Shown here: positions 7,968 to 19,042 of the stretch, piece after piece
How the letters are laid out: each line of letters begins with the position of its first letter
Position numbering within the stretch: position 1 is the first letter of the stretch
NCBI GenBank assembly: GCA_009773155.1
Contig: WOVA01000014.1
Location: 27,434 to 91,433 of the forward strand
Length of the DNA: 64,000 nucleotides
Direction of reading: 5' to 3'
Source: Elusimicrobiota bacterium
Lineage (GTDB): Bacteria > Elusimicrobiota > Elusimicrobia > Elusimicrobiales > UBA9959
The notes under the pieces: model-generated
What the model was told of the DNA's origin: nothing
The model's input: only the letters and a program-made list of their open reading frames with translations
The model's database searches: none
Position numbers and translations under genes: made by a program

Positions 7968-9488
7968 TTACCGACCTCTGCCTTTTAAACCTCCCCCCCG
8001 CCTCTCAGAACTAAGAGCCCACACCTGTTGCCCAAGGCTAATAGCACAGGCGGGGCATAACATTAAACCCATAAGGATTGCCAACAGGTTCCATAAGAAT
8101 AGGGGGTTAAGGTCGGGAACGGAAATCATACCGACAAAGAGACTTGCGGCTATAGACACAGTTATACCACCAGTGAGATGATTTTCCTCGGTCGGGTAAA
8201 ACTTTAGACCCCCGCGTCTAAGACGCCTAATAATTGCATATCCCGTGTATATCGAGATAAGGAAGCCGGGGATCCCCAGATTCCCCAATATATTGGTCAA
8301 GAGACTTGAGGAGCGCGTACTCCCTATCCCTGCACCGAACCCATATGACTTAGGAAGAAGTCTTAAGGAATTCATGTCGGTTGAAAACCGGTCAGAGCCC
8401 GATTGACTTTTGCCTTTCTGGATTAACCCTGATACCATAAAATCACGAGAACCACTACCTTTTAAGTTCCCGGCCAATTCCTGTGCTTTTAAGTTCCCGG
8501 CCAATTCCTGTGCTTTTAAGTTCCCGGCCAATTCCTGTGCTCGAAAACCGAGGAAAGCCCCGAGGAACGCCAAGAGTACCGAAAAGAACACTTGTCTTAA
8601 AATCCTAACATGGAGCTTTGCCGCGACACAAAGCGCAAAAATCGACACCACAAAAAAACCGGCATATCCTGAGGCGGAAGTCGTTAGCAGTAAAATCATT
8701 CCAGAGAAAACGGATATATATATATATCCGAATTTCGCTGTCGACAAAAACGACCACAGACTAAACGCATAATACCCGGTGAGATAAAAAGCCAGCAAAG
8801 AAGGTTCGGTAAACGTAGCGTTGAGCCGCTTGATGTCGCCAAATGCTTGAAAAAAAAGCTGGGAATAGCCCAAGTTTGAATACAAAACCGTAACCGGATT
8901 ATAGACCTGGGTATGAGCGCTAAGCAATTGGAGCAACGCAGAGGCTAGCACTACCGCTCCACTAACCAGGTAGGCAATAATCATAAATCTAGCTAAGCGC
9001 GCGTTTTTTGAAATCTCCAGGGAAACAAAAAAAGCGAACACGATGTTGAAGCTCAAATACCCGGCCTGCGAAAGATTGGTAAGTGCCGGCCTTAAAAGAG
9101 CAAGATTTGTTGATGAGATTCCTCCCCTCGGAGGATTTACATACAGGTTATCCATAAAAATAAACGGGAAAGCCAGACTAAAGAGCGAGTATCCCCCAAA
9201 TATCAATAAGGGAGTATAGACGGAGACCGCCTCCTTGAAATACCGGGAGTAAAAACTGTTATCCAAGCGGGCCCTATAGATCAACAGTGGAAGAACCGCT
9301 AGGGCCAAGAAGTACCCGGGCTGTATCCCTATGTAATAACCGTCGGCTATTTTAATGTTGAACACCGCAGCTGCCTGAAAAACAGAAAAGAACGAACAGG
9401 TAGCGACAAAAAAGTTATGGCTCCGCGATAGGAACGCAAGGGAAAACGCCCCGGCAACAATGAAGGAAAATGGCGTAAATGCGAACAT
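7968..9488 (-). CDS. O-antigen polymerase/ligase-like membrane protein (Wzy-like)
   Basis: 506 aa with about ten to twelve hydrophobic segments and a large hydrophilic loop at about residues 315-375, the architecture of Wzy polymerases and WaaL-type ligases. The big loop, usually periplasmic and catalytic, carries three exact tandem copies of AQELAGNLK encoded by a 27-bp direct repeat. The position next to Wzx and glycosyltransferases favours Wzy. AT-rich relative to the window. Ends immediately at the start of the next gene. Confidence 0.8.
   Translation of the reverse strand: MFAFTPFSFIVAGAFSLAFLSRSHNFFVATCSFFSVFQAAAVFNIKIADGYYIGIQPGYFLALAVLPLLIYRARLDNSFYSRYFKEAVSVYTPLLIFGGYSLFSLAFPFIFMDNLYVNPPRGGISSTNLALLRPALTNLSQAGYLSFNIVFAFFVSLEISKNARLARFMIIAYLVSGAVVLASALLQLLSAHTQVYNPVTVLYSNLGYSQLFFQAFGDIKRLNATFTEPSLLAFYLTGYYAFSLWSFLSTAKFGYIYISVFSGMILLLTTSASGYAGFFVVSIFALCVAAKLHVRILRQVFFSVLLAFLGAFLGFRAQELAGNLKAQELAGNLKAQELAGNLKGSGSRDFMVSGLIQKGKSQSGSDRFSTDMNSLRLLPKSYGFGAGIGSTRSSSLLTNILGNLGIPGFLISIYTGYAIIRRLRRGGLKFYPTEENHLTGGITVSIAASLFVGMISVPDLNPLFLWNLLAILMGLMLCPACAISLGQQVWALSSERRGGGLKGRGR
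8460..8540. repeat. 27-bp tandem repeat, three exact copies, inside the Wzy-like gene
   Basis: Units at 8460-8486, 8487-8513 and 8514-8540 (ttttaagttcccggccaatt...). Each encodes nine residues in frame. Exact identity implies recent expansion or active slippage; copy number can change without frameshift. Confidence 0.97.
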
Positions 9489-9493
9489 TGCCG

Positions 9494-10573
9494 TCAGTTG
9501 ATCTTATCCAATGCCCGCAGCATCTCAGCCGCAGACCTATCCCAATTGAAGCGTTTACCGTTCTCAAACCCGTTCTCCACCAACCGGCCTCTTAACTGCT
9601 CGTTGCGAACAACTTCCCGGAACCCGTGCACTATGCTATCAATGCTGTATGGGTCGACATAATACGCTGCGTCTCCGCAGACCTCCGGGAGGCTGGCAAC
9701 ATCGGAAGTTATCACAGGACATCCACAAGCCATAGCCTCAAGAGGCGGCAGGCCAAACCCTTCATAAAAAGACGGGTACACAAAACAATGCGCATTAGAA
9801 TAGAGCGCGGGGAGGTCCTTGTCCGGCACGTACCCGAGAAAAACAACATCGTCCGTGGCGCGGCCCAGACTCTCCACTGCAAAATTAGTATTCCCCCCTC
9901 CAGCTATGACCAAGCGAAGCCCATTTTTGATATCCGCCGGCACCCGTCTCCAGGCTCTTATAACGGACCTGATATTCTTACGGGGATCACGGGAACCTAA
10001 TGAAAGGACATACCTCCCGTCCAGAACCGACTTTTCGTTAACACGGCAAAAACTGGAAGATATTGCGGCAGGCACCACGTCAACCTTGGCGGGAGGAACG
10101 CATAAATACTTTACAATCTCTCCCTTAGAAAAATCGCTGCAGGTGATTATGCGATTCGCAGAATATTTGTAACCGGCGAACACGGTCTTGTAGTATGCGC
10201 TAAACTTCCAGTCGAACCATTTCCTGTTATGATAGAGGGACCCGTCGAAGACTGTGATCACTTGCGGCTTTGAATGAAGAAGAGGCCCTATGTTGGCCGG
10301 GCTCCACAAAAAGTCAGCGCCTAGCCGTCCCCCCAGCAACGGAAAGCTCGCCTGCGTCCAAATAGCGGGATGGAGGACGGAGTTATCAAAATAGACATCC
10401 ATGCCACCAATTTCCTGGACAAGCTGACGCCTGCGCCCCGGCACAGCCAAAAGCCAATTATACCTATCCTGCCGGATGCGCACGAGCGCAGACAGCAATT
10501 CCGAGGCATAACGCTGCACCCCAGAAATTTGCTGTAGAAGGAAACAACCGTTTACAAGGACAGTCTTTGGCAT
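9494..10573 (-). CDS. Glycosyltransferase family 4
   Basis: 359 aa from ATG 10573 ([15 protein letters not shown]). GT-B enzyme with the family opening [12 protein letters not shown], the donor-site motif LGSRDPRKN, and [17 protein letters not shown] near the C-terminus. Cytosolic transferase of repeat-unit assembly. The track uses a GTG at 10609 that overlaps the previous stop (GTGA); the ATG fits the family N-terminus better and has a GGGGA just upstream, but the coupled GTG remains possible. Confidence 0.9.
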   Translation of the reverse strand: MPKTVLVNGCFLLQQISGVQRYASELLSALVRIRQDRYNWLLAVPGRRRQLVQEIGGMDVYFDNSVLHPAIWTQASFPLLGGRLGADFLWSPANIGPLLHSKPQVITVFDGSLYHNRKWFDWKFSAYYKTVFAGYKYSANRIITCSDFSKGEIVKYLCVPPAKVDVVPAAISSSFCRVNEKSVLDGRYVLSLGSRDPRKNIRSVIRAWRRVPADIKNGLRLVIAGGGNTNFAVESLGRATDDVVFLGYVPDKDLPALYSNAHCFVYPSFYEGFGLPPLEAMACGCPVITSDVASLPEVCGDAAYYVDPYSIDSIVHGFREVVRNEQLRGRLVENGFENGKRFNWDRSAAEMLRALDKIN

Positions 10574-10605
10574 ATCCCCACGCTCCACCAGGTACTTCCG
10601 CAAAA

Positions 10606-11592
10606 TCACCCGGCGGTTTGCCGCATACGGAATACCGCATGATGTAGCACACGCTTAAGGCCGCTATAAAGTGAATGGAGAGGCACGATTAGCCAGCGGG
10701 GAGAACAGGCTATTAGCCACGCCACCGACCTCCATAGAGCTCCGGCATTCCTAACGCCGAAATATTTAGAATACGCCTGAAAATCGTACCCCCCCAGACT
10801 TCTATGAAAAACAAGGTTCTTAAAATTCCGCCATGGTTCCATTCGGGTAACACTATTCTTAGCTTCGTCAGAAACGCTTTTCAAAGACCATATTAACTTG
10901 GGCCACTTGAACATCCAGATATCGAAGGCACGAGGCATCCAATGGGAGTTCCCCAACCTGATAATTATATGGGTATCGGCAATAACGAGCACCGACTTAG
11001 GAAGGGATTCCTGAAATATAACTCCCATGTGTATAAATTCGGTACCATAGTAGGTCTTCCTATCACGCGCCAGCCAAAGACTACGACGTATCACAACAGC
11101 GCCGATAAAGGAAAGACAAATTGCTGCGTCCCTGAGAATAGCGTCCATACAGCCTGGCGGATAAACACGATCCGCTCTCATGTTCATCCGCTGATGCTGC
11201 GTGACAGAGCTAAGGTCTAAACCCCGGAGTTCGGCGTTCACTATCACCAGGTCATGGCCTTGCGCTACGGCTTTCTTTACTGCAGCGACCGCCCCAGGAC
11301 GTAGCAGGTCGTCATCAGTAAAAAACCAGCAGTACTCGCCGCGGGCCAATTCCACGGAATGGTCATAATCTTGATCAACTCCTCCCTTTACAGGGCGCCG
11401 TATATAGCGCACCCGAGCATCCTTAAGCGCGTACTCCCGCATCACGGCTTCGGTATTATCTGTTGAGGCCCCATCTACTACCACAATCTCGACATCCTCC
11501 TCCAACTGCGGAAGAATGCTATCCAAGGTCTCACCAATAAACCCGGCGCGGTTGTACGTAGCGATACAAATTGACAGCAATGGTTCCTTCAT
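10606..11592 (-). CDS. Glycosyltransferase family 2
   Basis: 328 aa GT-A transferase. It starts LLSICIATYNRAGFI, with the metal/nucleotide-binding YCWFFTDDD at about residue 90. It resembles enzymes annotated as abequosyl- or similar dideoxyhexose transferases, which would suit a locus with a 3-dehydratase, but donor specificity is inference. The C-terminal part has a basic amphipathic stretch likely to touch the membrane. Confidence 0.88.
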   Translation of the reverse strand: MKEPLLSICIATYNRAGFIGETLDSILPQLEEDVEIVVVDGASTDNTEAVMREYALKDARVRYIRRPVKGGVDQDYDHSVELARGEYCWFFTDDDLLRPGAVAAVKKAVAQGHDLVIVNAELRGLDLSSVTQHQRMNMRADRVYPPGCMDAILRDAAICLSFIGAVVIRRSLWLARDRKTYYGTEFIHMGVIFQESLPKSVLVIADTHIIIRLGNSHWMPRAFDIWMFKWPKLIWSLKSVSDEAKNSVTRMEPWRNFKNLVFHRSLGGYDFQAYSKYFGVRNAGALWRSVAWLIACSPRWLIVPLHSLYSGLKRVLHHAVFRMRQTAG

Positions 11593-11633
11593 TATTTCCC
11601 CATGTCAACCAGCCATAGCTTCGGCAAAGCTAA

Positions 11634-12863
11634 TTACACTATTTCGATCTCCGGCAACGGAAAGATAAATTTTCCGTCGTTCGCCATAAAATCCTTCTCC
11701 CGTTCCAGGATATTGTTCTTGAAATGCCAGGGCAACACAAAGAAATAATCGGGATTCATAGCCCTGGCATCCTTTTCGGAGACTATCGGGATATTGGTCC
11801 CTGGAGTAAAACACCCGAACTTATCCTTGTTTACTTCAGCGATATACGGAATATGCCGGCGCGTCAAACCACAAAACTGCAAGAGGACGTTTCCCTTCGT
11901 GCTCGCCCCATACCCGATTATCTTTTTACCGTCGTCCACCAGTGCCTGAATCAGCTCTATCAAGTTCTTGCGATGCTTAAAGACTCGCTCCTCGAAATCC
12001 CGATAAGGTTTAGGAGTGTCGAGTCCCATATCGTCCTCCTGCCTTAGCATCCAGTCGATTATAGGTGTATTGGACTCATACTTGGCTTTCCTCTTGCAGG
12101 CGGTAACGGCGAAACTACCGCCGTTTATAGCATTCATCTGAACATCTATCACCCGCATACCGTACTTCTCAAGGAGATTACGCACGACCCGGAAAGAATA
12201 GAACTCGAGGTGTTCATGACATATTGTATCGTAAGAGTTGGTACGCAGCATACTCGGCATATAGCTCTGCTCAAAATGCCACACGCCGTCATCCGCTAGG
12301 ACCGTCTCCACATCTCGCACAAAGCGGCCGGGATCCTCAAGATCGTAGAACATAGCTATCGAAGTTACGATTTTGGCCTTATCCTTGGGGAAAGCGGCCG
12401 CAAAAAGTTCAGCGGAGAAAAAGTCAGGCAGCAGGGCTATCCCTTCCGTGTAGAACTCTTTAAACTTCCTCCCAGTGGGGTCAATCCCCACCTTTCGGCA
12501 TTCCGCCGCATAGGCTTTAAGGGATGTGGCATCATTGCTGCCAATATCAATAACCAAGTCCTTAGCCGAGGGGCGGACCATCTTTTCTAGAAACTCTATT
12601 TTATGTGTTAAATGGCAAACCATCGACGCGTTCAACCCGGAACGATAGCCGTAATTGTCCCCGTACATCTCCCCCAGGTCGTAGGACTGCCGCATCTGCA
12701 ACAAGCCGCTGTCAGGACACCAGACGAGGTCAAGCGGCCCCTTGGTGACCTTTTCCTTGTCCGATTTTGGGAAAACCCCGGTAAGCGACTGCTCGCCCAA
12801 CGAAAGGACATTAATCAGATTCTTACTTCCGCTAATCCGGCATTTCGAAATTTCTGTATACAT
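11634..12863 (-). CDS. Class I SAM-dependent C-methyltransferase (NDP-hexose type)
   Basis: 409 aa from ATG 12863, with GGGAG upstream. Order: N-terminal putative zinc domain (residues 5-60), SAM-binding core (VIDIGSNDATSLKAYA), and a C-terminal Rossmann-like domain (IIGYGASTKGNVLLQFC) as in TylC3/NovU-type sugar C-methyltransferases. Unusually, both zinc-ligand pairs have lost their second cysteine (CRIS and CPDS instead of CxxC). Expected to methylate a nucleotide-linked sugar. The track start at 12893 is upstream of the ribosome binding site. Confidence 0.85.
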   Translation of the reverse strand: MYTEISKCRISGSKNLINVLSLGEQSLTGVFPKSDKEKVTKGPLDLVWCPDSGLLQMRQSYDLGEMYGDNYGYRSGLNASMVCHLTHKIEFLEKMVRPSAKDLVIDIGSNDATSLKAYAAECRKVGIDPTGRKFKEFYTEGIALLPDFFSAELFAAAFPKDKAKIVTSIAMFYDLEDPGRFVRDVETVLADDGVWHFEQSYMPSMLRTNSYDTICHEHLEFYSFRVVRNLLEKYGMRVIDVQMNAINGGSFAVTACKRKAKYESNTPIIDWMLRQEDDMGLDTPKPYRDFEERVFKHRKNLIELIQALVDDGKKIIGYGASTKGNVLLQFCGLTRRHIPYIAEVNKDKFGCFTPGTNIPIVSEKDARAMNPDYFFVLPWHFKNNILEREKDFMANDGKFIFPLPEIEIV

Positions 12864-12930
12864 TTTAGACACTCTCCCGTTATCTATATACAATCATCAA
12901 ACCTCAACAACATCTACACCCGTTAACCCG

Positions 12931-14820
12931 TTAGCTCCTCCCTAAAACGAAAAGATCGGGCACGTCAAGAAACAGGCGACTATTTCGCCCCCCGCACGGC
13001 AGTTTTTTTACGACAAAAGTCGCGAACGTATACCGATACTTATTCAGATAGCTAAAATCTGGACTCACACAATCCCAATTAGGCACATCTACGAGACTGC
13101 AGTTTGGCATTGCCGCCAACAACCGGACCTGCAAATCATGCTTGGTATAAAAACGCAAATTACACTCCGGCTTAGGATCCCCGGACCTCCAACCGTCCAG
13201 ATAATCACAAGTCAATATTGCCACTCCGCCGGGAGCCAATAAAGCATCGACACACTTAACAAAAGCTCCGTCATCGGGATCATGCTCGATTACCGAGGTA
13301 GAGAAGATTATGTCGTAGGAATTTTCCACCGTGGTTGGTTTAGTAAAATACTCCTGCAAGGAATAATTCAATACAGGGTCTATCTCTTCAAGTTTAATCC
13401 CCAACTTTCTCAAACTGATAGCTGCAGTATCCTCATAACTCCCCACACATAAGACTTTTGAGTTGGACCGGCCCTTTGCATATCGACAGACAGCATCAAG
13501 AACAAAAGCCTGCTGGACGTTTGCCTCGGGGATTTTCTTTGCGATAGTCTTAGGAGCGAGCTCGGCCAATTTAGCGATTGTGGCAGCATACAAAGCTCTC
13601 GCGCTATCATCCAGTATCCTGTTCAACGGGATTTCCCCCTCAAGCGGGGAGTACTGAACAGACGTGGAAGGGAGCACCTCGTCACCAACAGGAGTGTCGG
13701 AATCCCTAAGCCAAGAGAAATGTCTATTTGGTTTCGACAGAACCCGGTTCAGATTAAAATGCAATTTTCTCAAGCGGGATCCTTCAACGAGCGGCTCGCA
13801 CCTTCCACGCGCCAAGACTCCCGTCAATATCCTCTCATATTCCCACAACAGATTATCAGGCCCCCATGCCTCGTAATACTTGCTGAGTGGGGCAAACCCG
13901 TTTTTAACGATAGTAGTTAAAGCATTTTGAGATATGCGTACAGACGGCTCGACATTCATCAAGTGGCGAAACATCGAAGCATCGGAAATTGCAACTGGCC
14001 GCTGAACCGCCAAAGCGTTATCTAGTGCGCTGGAAATCCCCCGACCACCGCAATCCTCATATAAGAAAACATTGACCGTATTCTGAGCCAAAAAGTCTAA
14101 GACAGCCTCGTTACTCATATAATCGTGGGTTACGGTTAACCTAATCCCGGGTTTAAAATTGATTTCGCGGCATTTGTCTGCAATTCTTCGGGCCGAGACC
14201 CCATCTCTATCGCCATAATCCGCGGGAGGGATGTGAAATCTAATTAGCGCGTTATCAGACGCCTGCTGCACCACATTAACAATTCTTTCAAAACCCTTAT
14301 TGGGCATACCGAACCCATAACTTCCGACAGTCAAGATCTCCGGAACCGGGAAGTTGTTTCTATAGCGGGGAATAAGCCGGCCAGTTTTGTATACCAAAGG
14401 ATTCAAAAGACGCAACGTTGGATCCGGAGCGATGTAGTAATCGAAAATGGAACTCGCAAGTCTCCGCTCCCCTCCCGCCACAAAGAGATTACGATAAGCT
14501 ATTGCAGAATCCGCAACAGCCTGTGTGACTTCATGGATGATTCCAATTTGGAGAACAGGCATATCCGAAATATTATTTCGATACAAGCGAGGAGCCAATT
14601 TAGTCGTAAGCCATGGCATTACCGAAGGATAATAATTATATATGGCCACTGCAGGGGACTCTCTGGATATCGCCGCTTGGACTTCCTCAAGGGAGGAAAC
14701 CTCAGTCCACTGGAATTTAAACTTATTTGAGCGCTTTAAAACCTCAAAAACATTTTTTCCGAATTCATAAACACCACATTTAGAACTGCGGTGCGAGAAA
14801 AACAATACATTATGGGTCAT
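12931..14820 (-). CDS. Fused glycosyltransferase-methyltransferase
   Basis: 629 aa. The first ~400 residues resemble a GT-B glycosyltransferase (ILTVGSYGFGMPNKGFERI, then GRGISSALDNALAVQRPVAI). The last ~220 are a class I SAM methyltransferase (KVLCVGSYEDTA, DIIFSTSVIEHDPDDG). Such fusions would add and methylate a sugar with one polypeptide. The track uses a TTG at 14829; the ATG at 14820 sits nine nt after AGGAG and is preferred. AT-rich like its neighbours, suggesting the assembly block was acquired together. Confidence 0.8.
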   Translation of the reverse strand: MTHNVLFFSHRSSKCGVYEFGKNVFEVLKRSNKFKFQWTEVSSLEEVQAAISRESPAVAIYNYYPSVMPWLTTKLAPRLYRNNISDMPVLQIGIIHEVTQAVADSAIAYRNLFVAGGERRLASSIFDYYIAPDPTLRLLNPLVYKTGRLIPRYRNNFPVPEILTVGSYGFGMPNKGFERIVNVVQQASDNALIRFHIPPADYGDRDGVSARRIADKCREINFKPGIRLTVTHDYMSNEAVLDFLAQNTVNVFLYEDCGGRGISSALDNALAVQRPVAISDASMFRHLMNVEPSVRISQNALTTIVKNGFAPLSKYYEAWGPDNLLWEYERILTGVLARGRCEPLVEGSRLRKLHFNLNRVLSKPNRHFSWLRDSDTPVGDEVLPSTSVQYSPLEGEIPLNRILDDSARALYAATIAKLAELAPKTIAKKIPEANVQQAFVLDAVCRYAKGRSNSKVLCVGSYEDTAAISLRKLGIKLEEIDPVLNYSLQEYFTKPTTVENSYDIIFSTSVIEHDPDDGAFVKCVDALLAPGGVAILTCDYLDGWRSGDPKPECNLRFYTKHDLQVRLLAAMPNCSLVDVPNWDCVSPDFSYLNKYRYTFATFVVKKLPCGGRNSRLFLDVPDLFVLGRS

Positions 14821-14845
14821 TATGTTCAACTCCTGGAATAAGTCA

Positions 14846-16351
14846 CTAGCCGTATATCAACTTAACTCTGCTTAAGTACTTATAGGCCTCGCCTCTAATG
14901 CTTGGCGCTGCCATTACTACCCCTATGGCCGTCAAAAGGAAAATTGCCGCCAGATAAAAACCCACAAAAACCGTGGTCCCGGTTTGATTAAGCAACAATC
15001 GCCCCAAGCCAGCAACGACGAGGCTGACAAAAAACGGTCCACCCACATCCACAATATACCAATGCCACTTTTCGGTGCGCAACAGCTTAAAATGCATAAC
15101 AGGGATTTCAAACACAAGATATCCAAGGTTCAAAAGAAGCCATGCAAATGCAGCCCCAGTTGCCCCATAGCGGTCAGCCATAAGAATTATCCCTGGCACC
15201 ACAAGCACAACCGCCACGATGTTTTTAATCACCGACAACCGTGTCCACCCGAACGCCAATTGAAGCGCATAAGGCGGATTCATGAGCCCATTAAGCGCCG
15301 AACCGCAGACCAGAATGCTAACCAAAAGATATGTCTGAGCGGCCGTCGCATTGGAATGCGTCCAAAACAACATAACTTCATAGGAGAATAGTACTAAAAT
15401 AGCCGCAACCGGCAGAATCAAAACCGAAATAAATTGACAACTCTTGTGATAAATTCTAATAAGTTCCGGCATATCACTAATTGCAACAAGTTGTGTGAAC
15501 TTAGGATATATACTGTAAAAGACAGGAGTAAAAAGTTTAGCCAAACTCATCGAAACCATTGTCGCAAGAGTATAATATCCGAATGCCTCCAATGACAACA
15601 TCTTACTCAAAATCACTTTATCGATTTGAGTAAGAATTACCGTCAGTATCGAGACCCCACTCATGCCAGCCGTAAATCGCCACACTCCTGATAATATTTT
15701 CATGCGGAATGTCGCACGATTTAATGTTTTTGGGAGCCTTCTCCATAAAAAATATCCCAAAAAAGATACCGAAAAAATGCCTACCACAACTTGCCAAACA
15801 AAGTATGCTTGAATAGTAGGAGAAACCAACCAAAGCACTAGAAGCGCCCCCCCCGAGCGCAAAATGGCCATCACCCCATTGATTATGTTTACAAGGACCT
15901 GCTCCTGCAATCCCATTAGTCCACCAGAATAAAATCCAGCGGGCATCTGAAGAGCAATTATAAACCCCATCATAACGCAAGACTGCTCAATTGACAGTAG
16001 CGATAACTGTCCAGGCCTCACCCAGTTGTGAGAAATATACTGTGAGAGAATCAAAACTCCGAACGCAACAAATATCGCGACGCCCCAATAAACTATTTCC
16101 AATGTGCGCACTAAATCACGCATTTCATCTTCTCTCCCCTTCAATGCGGAAAGCCTGGCGGTTTCACGAGTTAAAGTAGCGCTCAATCCCAAGTCCAGCA
16201 AACTTAAAACACCCTGCAAAGTAAAAAAGAATCCTATCAGGCCCCAAGCCTCAATGCCGAGAATTCTGATATAAAACGGAATAAAGATTAAACTGACAAG
16301 CGTTTGCCACGCGCTCCCTAAAAAATTAGCGACAATATTACGTCTAACCAT
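14846..16351 (-). CDS. Wzx-type polysaccharide flippase
   Basis: 501 aa, highly hydrophobic, about 12-14 membrane segments. It begins RRNIVANFLGSAWQTLVSLI, the usual start of PST-family (MOP superfamily) O-antigen flippases. It would move the undecaprenyl-linked repeat unit across the inner membrane. First gene of the low-GC assembly block; AGGATT lies just upstream of the ATG. Confidence 0.88.
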   Translation of the reverse strand: MVRRNIVANFLGSAWQTLVSLIFIPFYIRILGIEAWGLIGFFFTLQGVLSLLDLGLSATLTRETARLSALKGREDEMRDLVRTLEIVYWGVAIFVAFGVLILSQYISHNWVRPGQLSLLSIEQSCVMMGFIIALQMPAGFYSGGLMGLQEQVLVNIINGVMAILRSGGALLVLWLVSPTIQAYFVWQVVVGIFSVSFLGYFLWRRLPKTLNRATFRMKILSGVWRFTAGMSGVSILTVILTQIDKVILSKMLSLEAFGYYTLATMVSMSLAKLFTPVFYSIYPKFTQLVAISDMPELIRIYHKSCQFISVLILPVAAILVLFSYEVMLFWTHSNATAAQTYLLVSILVCGSALNGLMNPPYALQLAFGWTRLSVIKNIVAVVLVVPGIILMADRYGATGAAFAWLLLNLGYLVFEIPVMHFKLLRTEKWHWYIVDVGGPFFVSLVVAGLGRLLLNQTGTTVFVGFYLAAIFLLTAIGVVMAAPSIRGEAYKYLSRVKLIYG

Positions 16352-16385
16352 CCATTAATCCTAAAATACCATAAAGGCCCATTGG

Positions 16386-17666
<1,281 letters not shown>

Positions 17667-17683
17667 TTTCTTCCTCGCGCAAG

Positions 17684-18961
17684 TTATTCTTCCAGCAGCC
17701 ATTCCCGGGCCGGCACGACCCTCACGGCGTTGCCGGCGGCTTTTTCCCGGCCGGAGGCGTCCATGGTCACTATGGTCATGGAAGAGGAGCCTAAACGCTC
17801 CGCCGCGCCCCGCAGGGCGCGCAGTTCGCGTTCCCGGGTCTCCGGCGCGGCCATCGAACTGCATACCTGTATAAGATCGGGAGCCCCGCCGCCCGGGGGG
17901 CGGCAGAGAAAATCCACCTCGTGCCCGCGCCTCGTATCGCTGTAATAGACCGGGGAGCGGCCGCGGCGCAGCAGTTCCAGGAAAACGAGATTTTCCAGCA
18001 GGCGGCCTTCGTTCCTGCCGCCGGAGACCGATATGGCGCGCAGCATGGCCGTATCTATGCCGTATATCTTGCGCGGCAGGCGCACGCGCTGCCTGGCCTT
18101 GTGCGAAAAAGCCTCCACGGCGAAAAAGAGGTACGCCTCCTCCATATAGGAGAGATAATTCTTGACGGTGTGGACGCTCCCGAGGGAATAGGCGTCCGCG
18201 ACGTTCTTATAGGAGAAACGCGAGGCGAAGTTATCGGCGGTATAAAGGGCTATATCCCTGAGGGTCCTTATATGCCGCACCCCGTGGCGGACGGCTATAT
18301 CCTGGACCAGGACCTTATCGTAGAGATCGCGCAGGTACGCCTTTTTGTCGGCGATAAGGGGCAGTTCCGGGAAGCCGCCCCGGTCGAAATAGCCGGCGAA
18401 GGCCGAGGCCAGGGCCGCCCTGGCGCGGGTGCCGGTCCCCTGACCGGCGGTCCCGCGCTCCTCCGAACGCAGGTATTCCCGGAAAGAATACGGGTATATC
18501 TCGAAAACCTTATGACGGCCGGTGAGATGCGTGGCCAGGTCGCGGCTCAGCAGATGCGCGTTGCTTCCCGTAACGACGACTTTGATGCCGCCGCGCTGCA
18601 GGCGGGAGGCGAAAAGCTCCCACCTGGCGATATTCTGTATTTCGTCGAGCAGGAGATACTCAAACCCGGGGCGCAGTTCATGGAGAGTCTCCAGGAGCAG
18701 GTCCAGGTCGCCCGTCTTGAGGTCCGCCAGTCTTTCGTCGTCGAAATTGACGTAGGCGTAAGGCAGGCCGCGCAGGACGCGATGGGCCAGGACGGATTTG
18801 CCGCAGCGGCGGACGCCGCTGATCACTTTTATCAGGCCGTCGGACAATGACCCGCGCAGTTCCTTTTCCAGGAGGCGCTCGACCCGGCACCTGGAGAGGA
18901 TGGCCGGAATATCCTCCGTCTGGTCCGCGATGACCCGCCTTAGTTTAGCTTTATCTGCCAT
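17684..18961 (-). CDS. AAA ATPase with DUF4143 domain
   Basis: 425 aa. Walker A GVRRCGKS (about residue 48) and Walker B YLLLDEIQN; C-terminal DUF4143. The nuclease-like pattern is degenerate here: HEVDF is present, but the expected ExK is replaced by QVC. A variable loop near residue 178 contains the short palindromic insert coding AGQGTG that is also found in rmlB. Controlled by two palindrome-like sites upstream. Sits between manC and tviB on the same strand and has no known link to sugar synthesis. Confidence 0.85.
   Translation of the reverse strand: MADKAKLRRVIADQTEDIPAILSRCRVERLLEKELRGSLSDGLIKVISGVRRCGKSVLAHRVLRGLPYAYVNFDDERLADLKTGDLDLLLETLHELRPGFEYLLLDEIQNIARWELFASRLQRGGIKVVVTGSNAHLLSRDLATHLTGRHKVFEIYPYSFREYLRSEERGTAGQGTGTRARAALASAFAGYFDRGGFPELPLIADKKAYLRDLYDKVLVQDIAVRHGVRHIRTLRDIALYTADNFASRFSYKNVADAYSLGSVHTVKNYLSYMEEAYLFFAVEAFSHKARQRVRLPRKIYGIDTAMLRAISVSGGRNEGRLLENLVFLELLRRGRSPVYYSDTRRGHEVDFLCRPPGGGAPDLIQVCSSMAAPETRERELRALRGAAERLGSSSMTIVTMDASGREKAAGNAVRVVPAREWLLEE
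18431..18448. repeat. In-frame palindrome GCCGGTC-n4-GACCGGC
   Basis: A 7-bp inverted repeat with a 4-nt loop inside the ATPase gene. The same core occurs twice in rmlB (43109-43150). In all cases it encodes a Gly/Ala/Ser-rich loop. Confidence 0.6.
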
Positions 18962-18977
18962 GTTCAGACTCTACCAT

Positions 18978-19031
18978 TTATTGCAGTATACTGCAATAAG
19001 TTGCCTATTTAGTGCATTACACTGCATTAAG
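18978..19031 (-). promoter_or_regulatory. Two palindromic operator-like sites upstream of the DUF4143 ATPase
   Basis: 18978-18999 is a perfect 22-bp palindrome (half-site TTATTGCAGTA). A second, imperfect copy follows at about 19011-19031 (TGCATTACACTGCATTAAG). The first includes TATACT, a plausible -10 box for the ATPase gene about 20 nt before its ATG. The arrangement suggests binding by a dimeric repressor whose gene is not identified. Confidence 0.6.
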
Positions 19032-19042
19032 TCCCCGCCCTG

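Noticed and set aside
8460-8540. Possible CRISPR array
   Set aside because: Three contiguous 27-bp units without spacers, in frame inside a membrane-protein gene.
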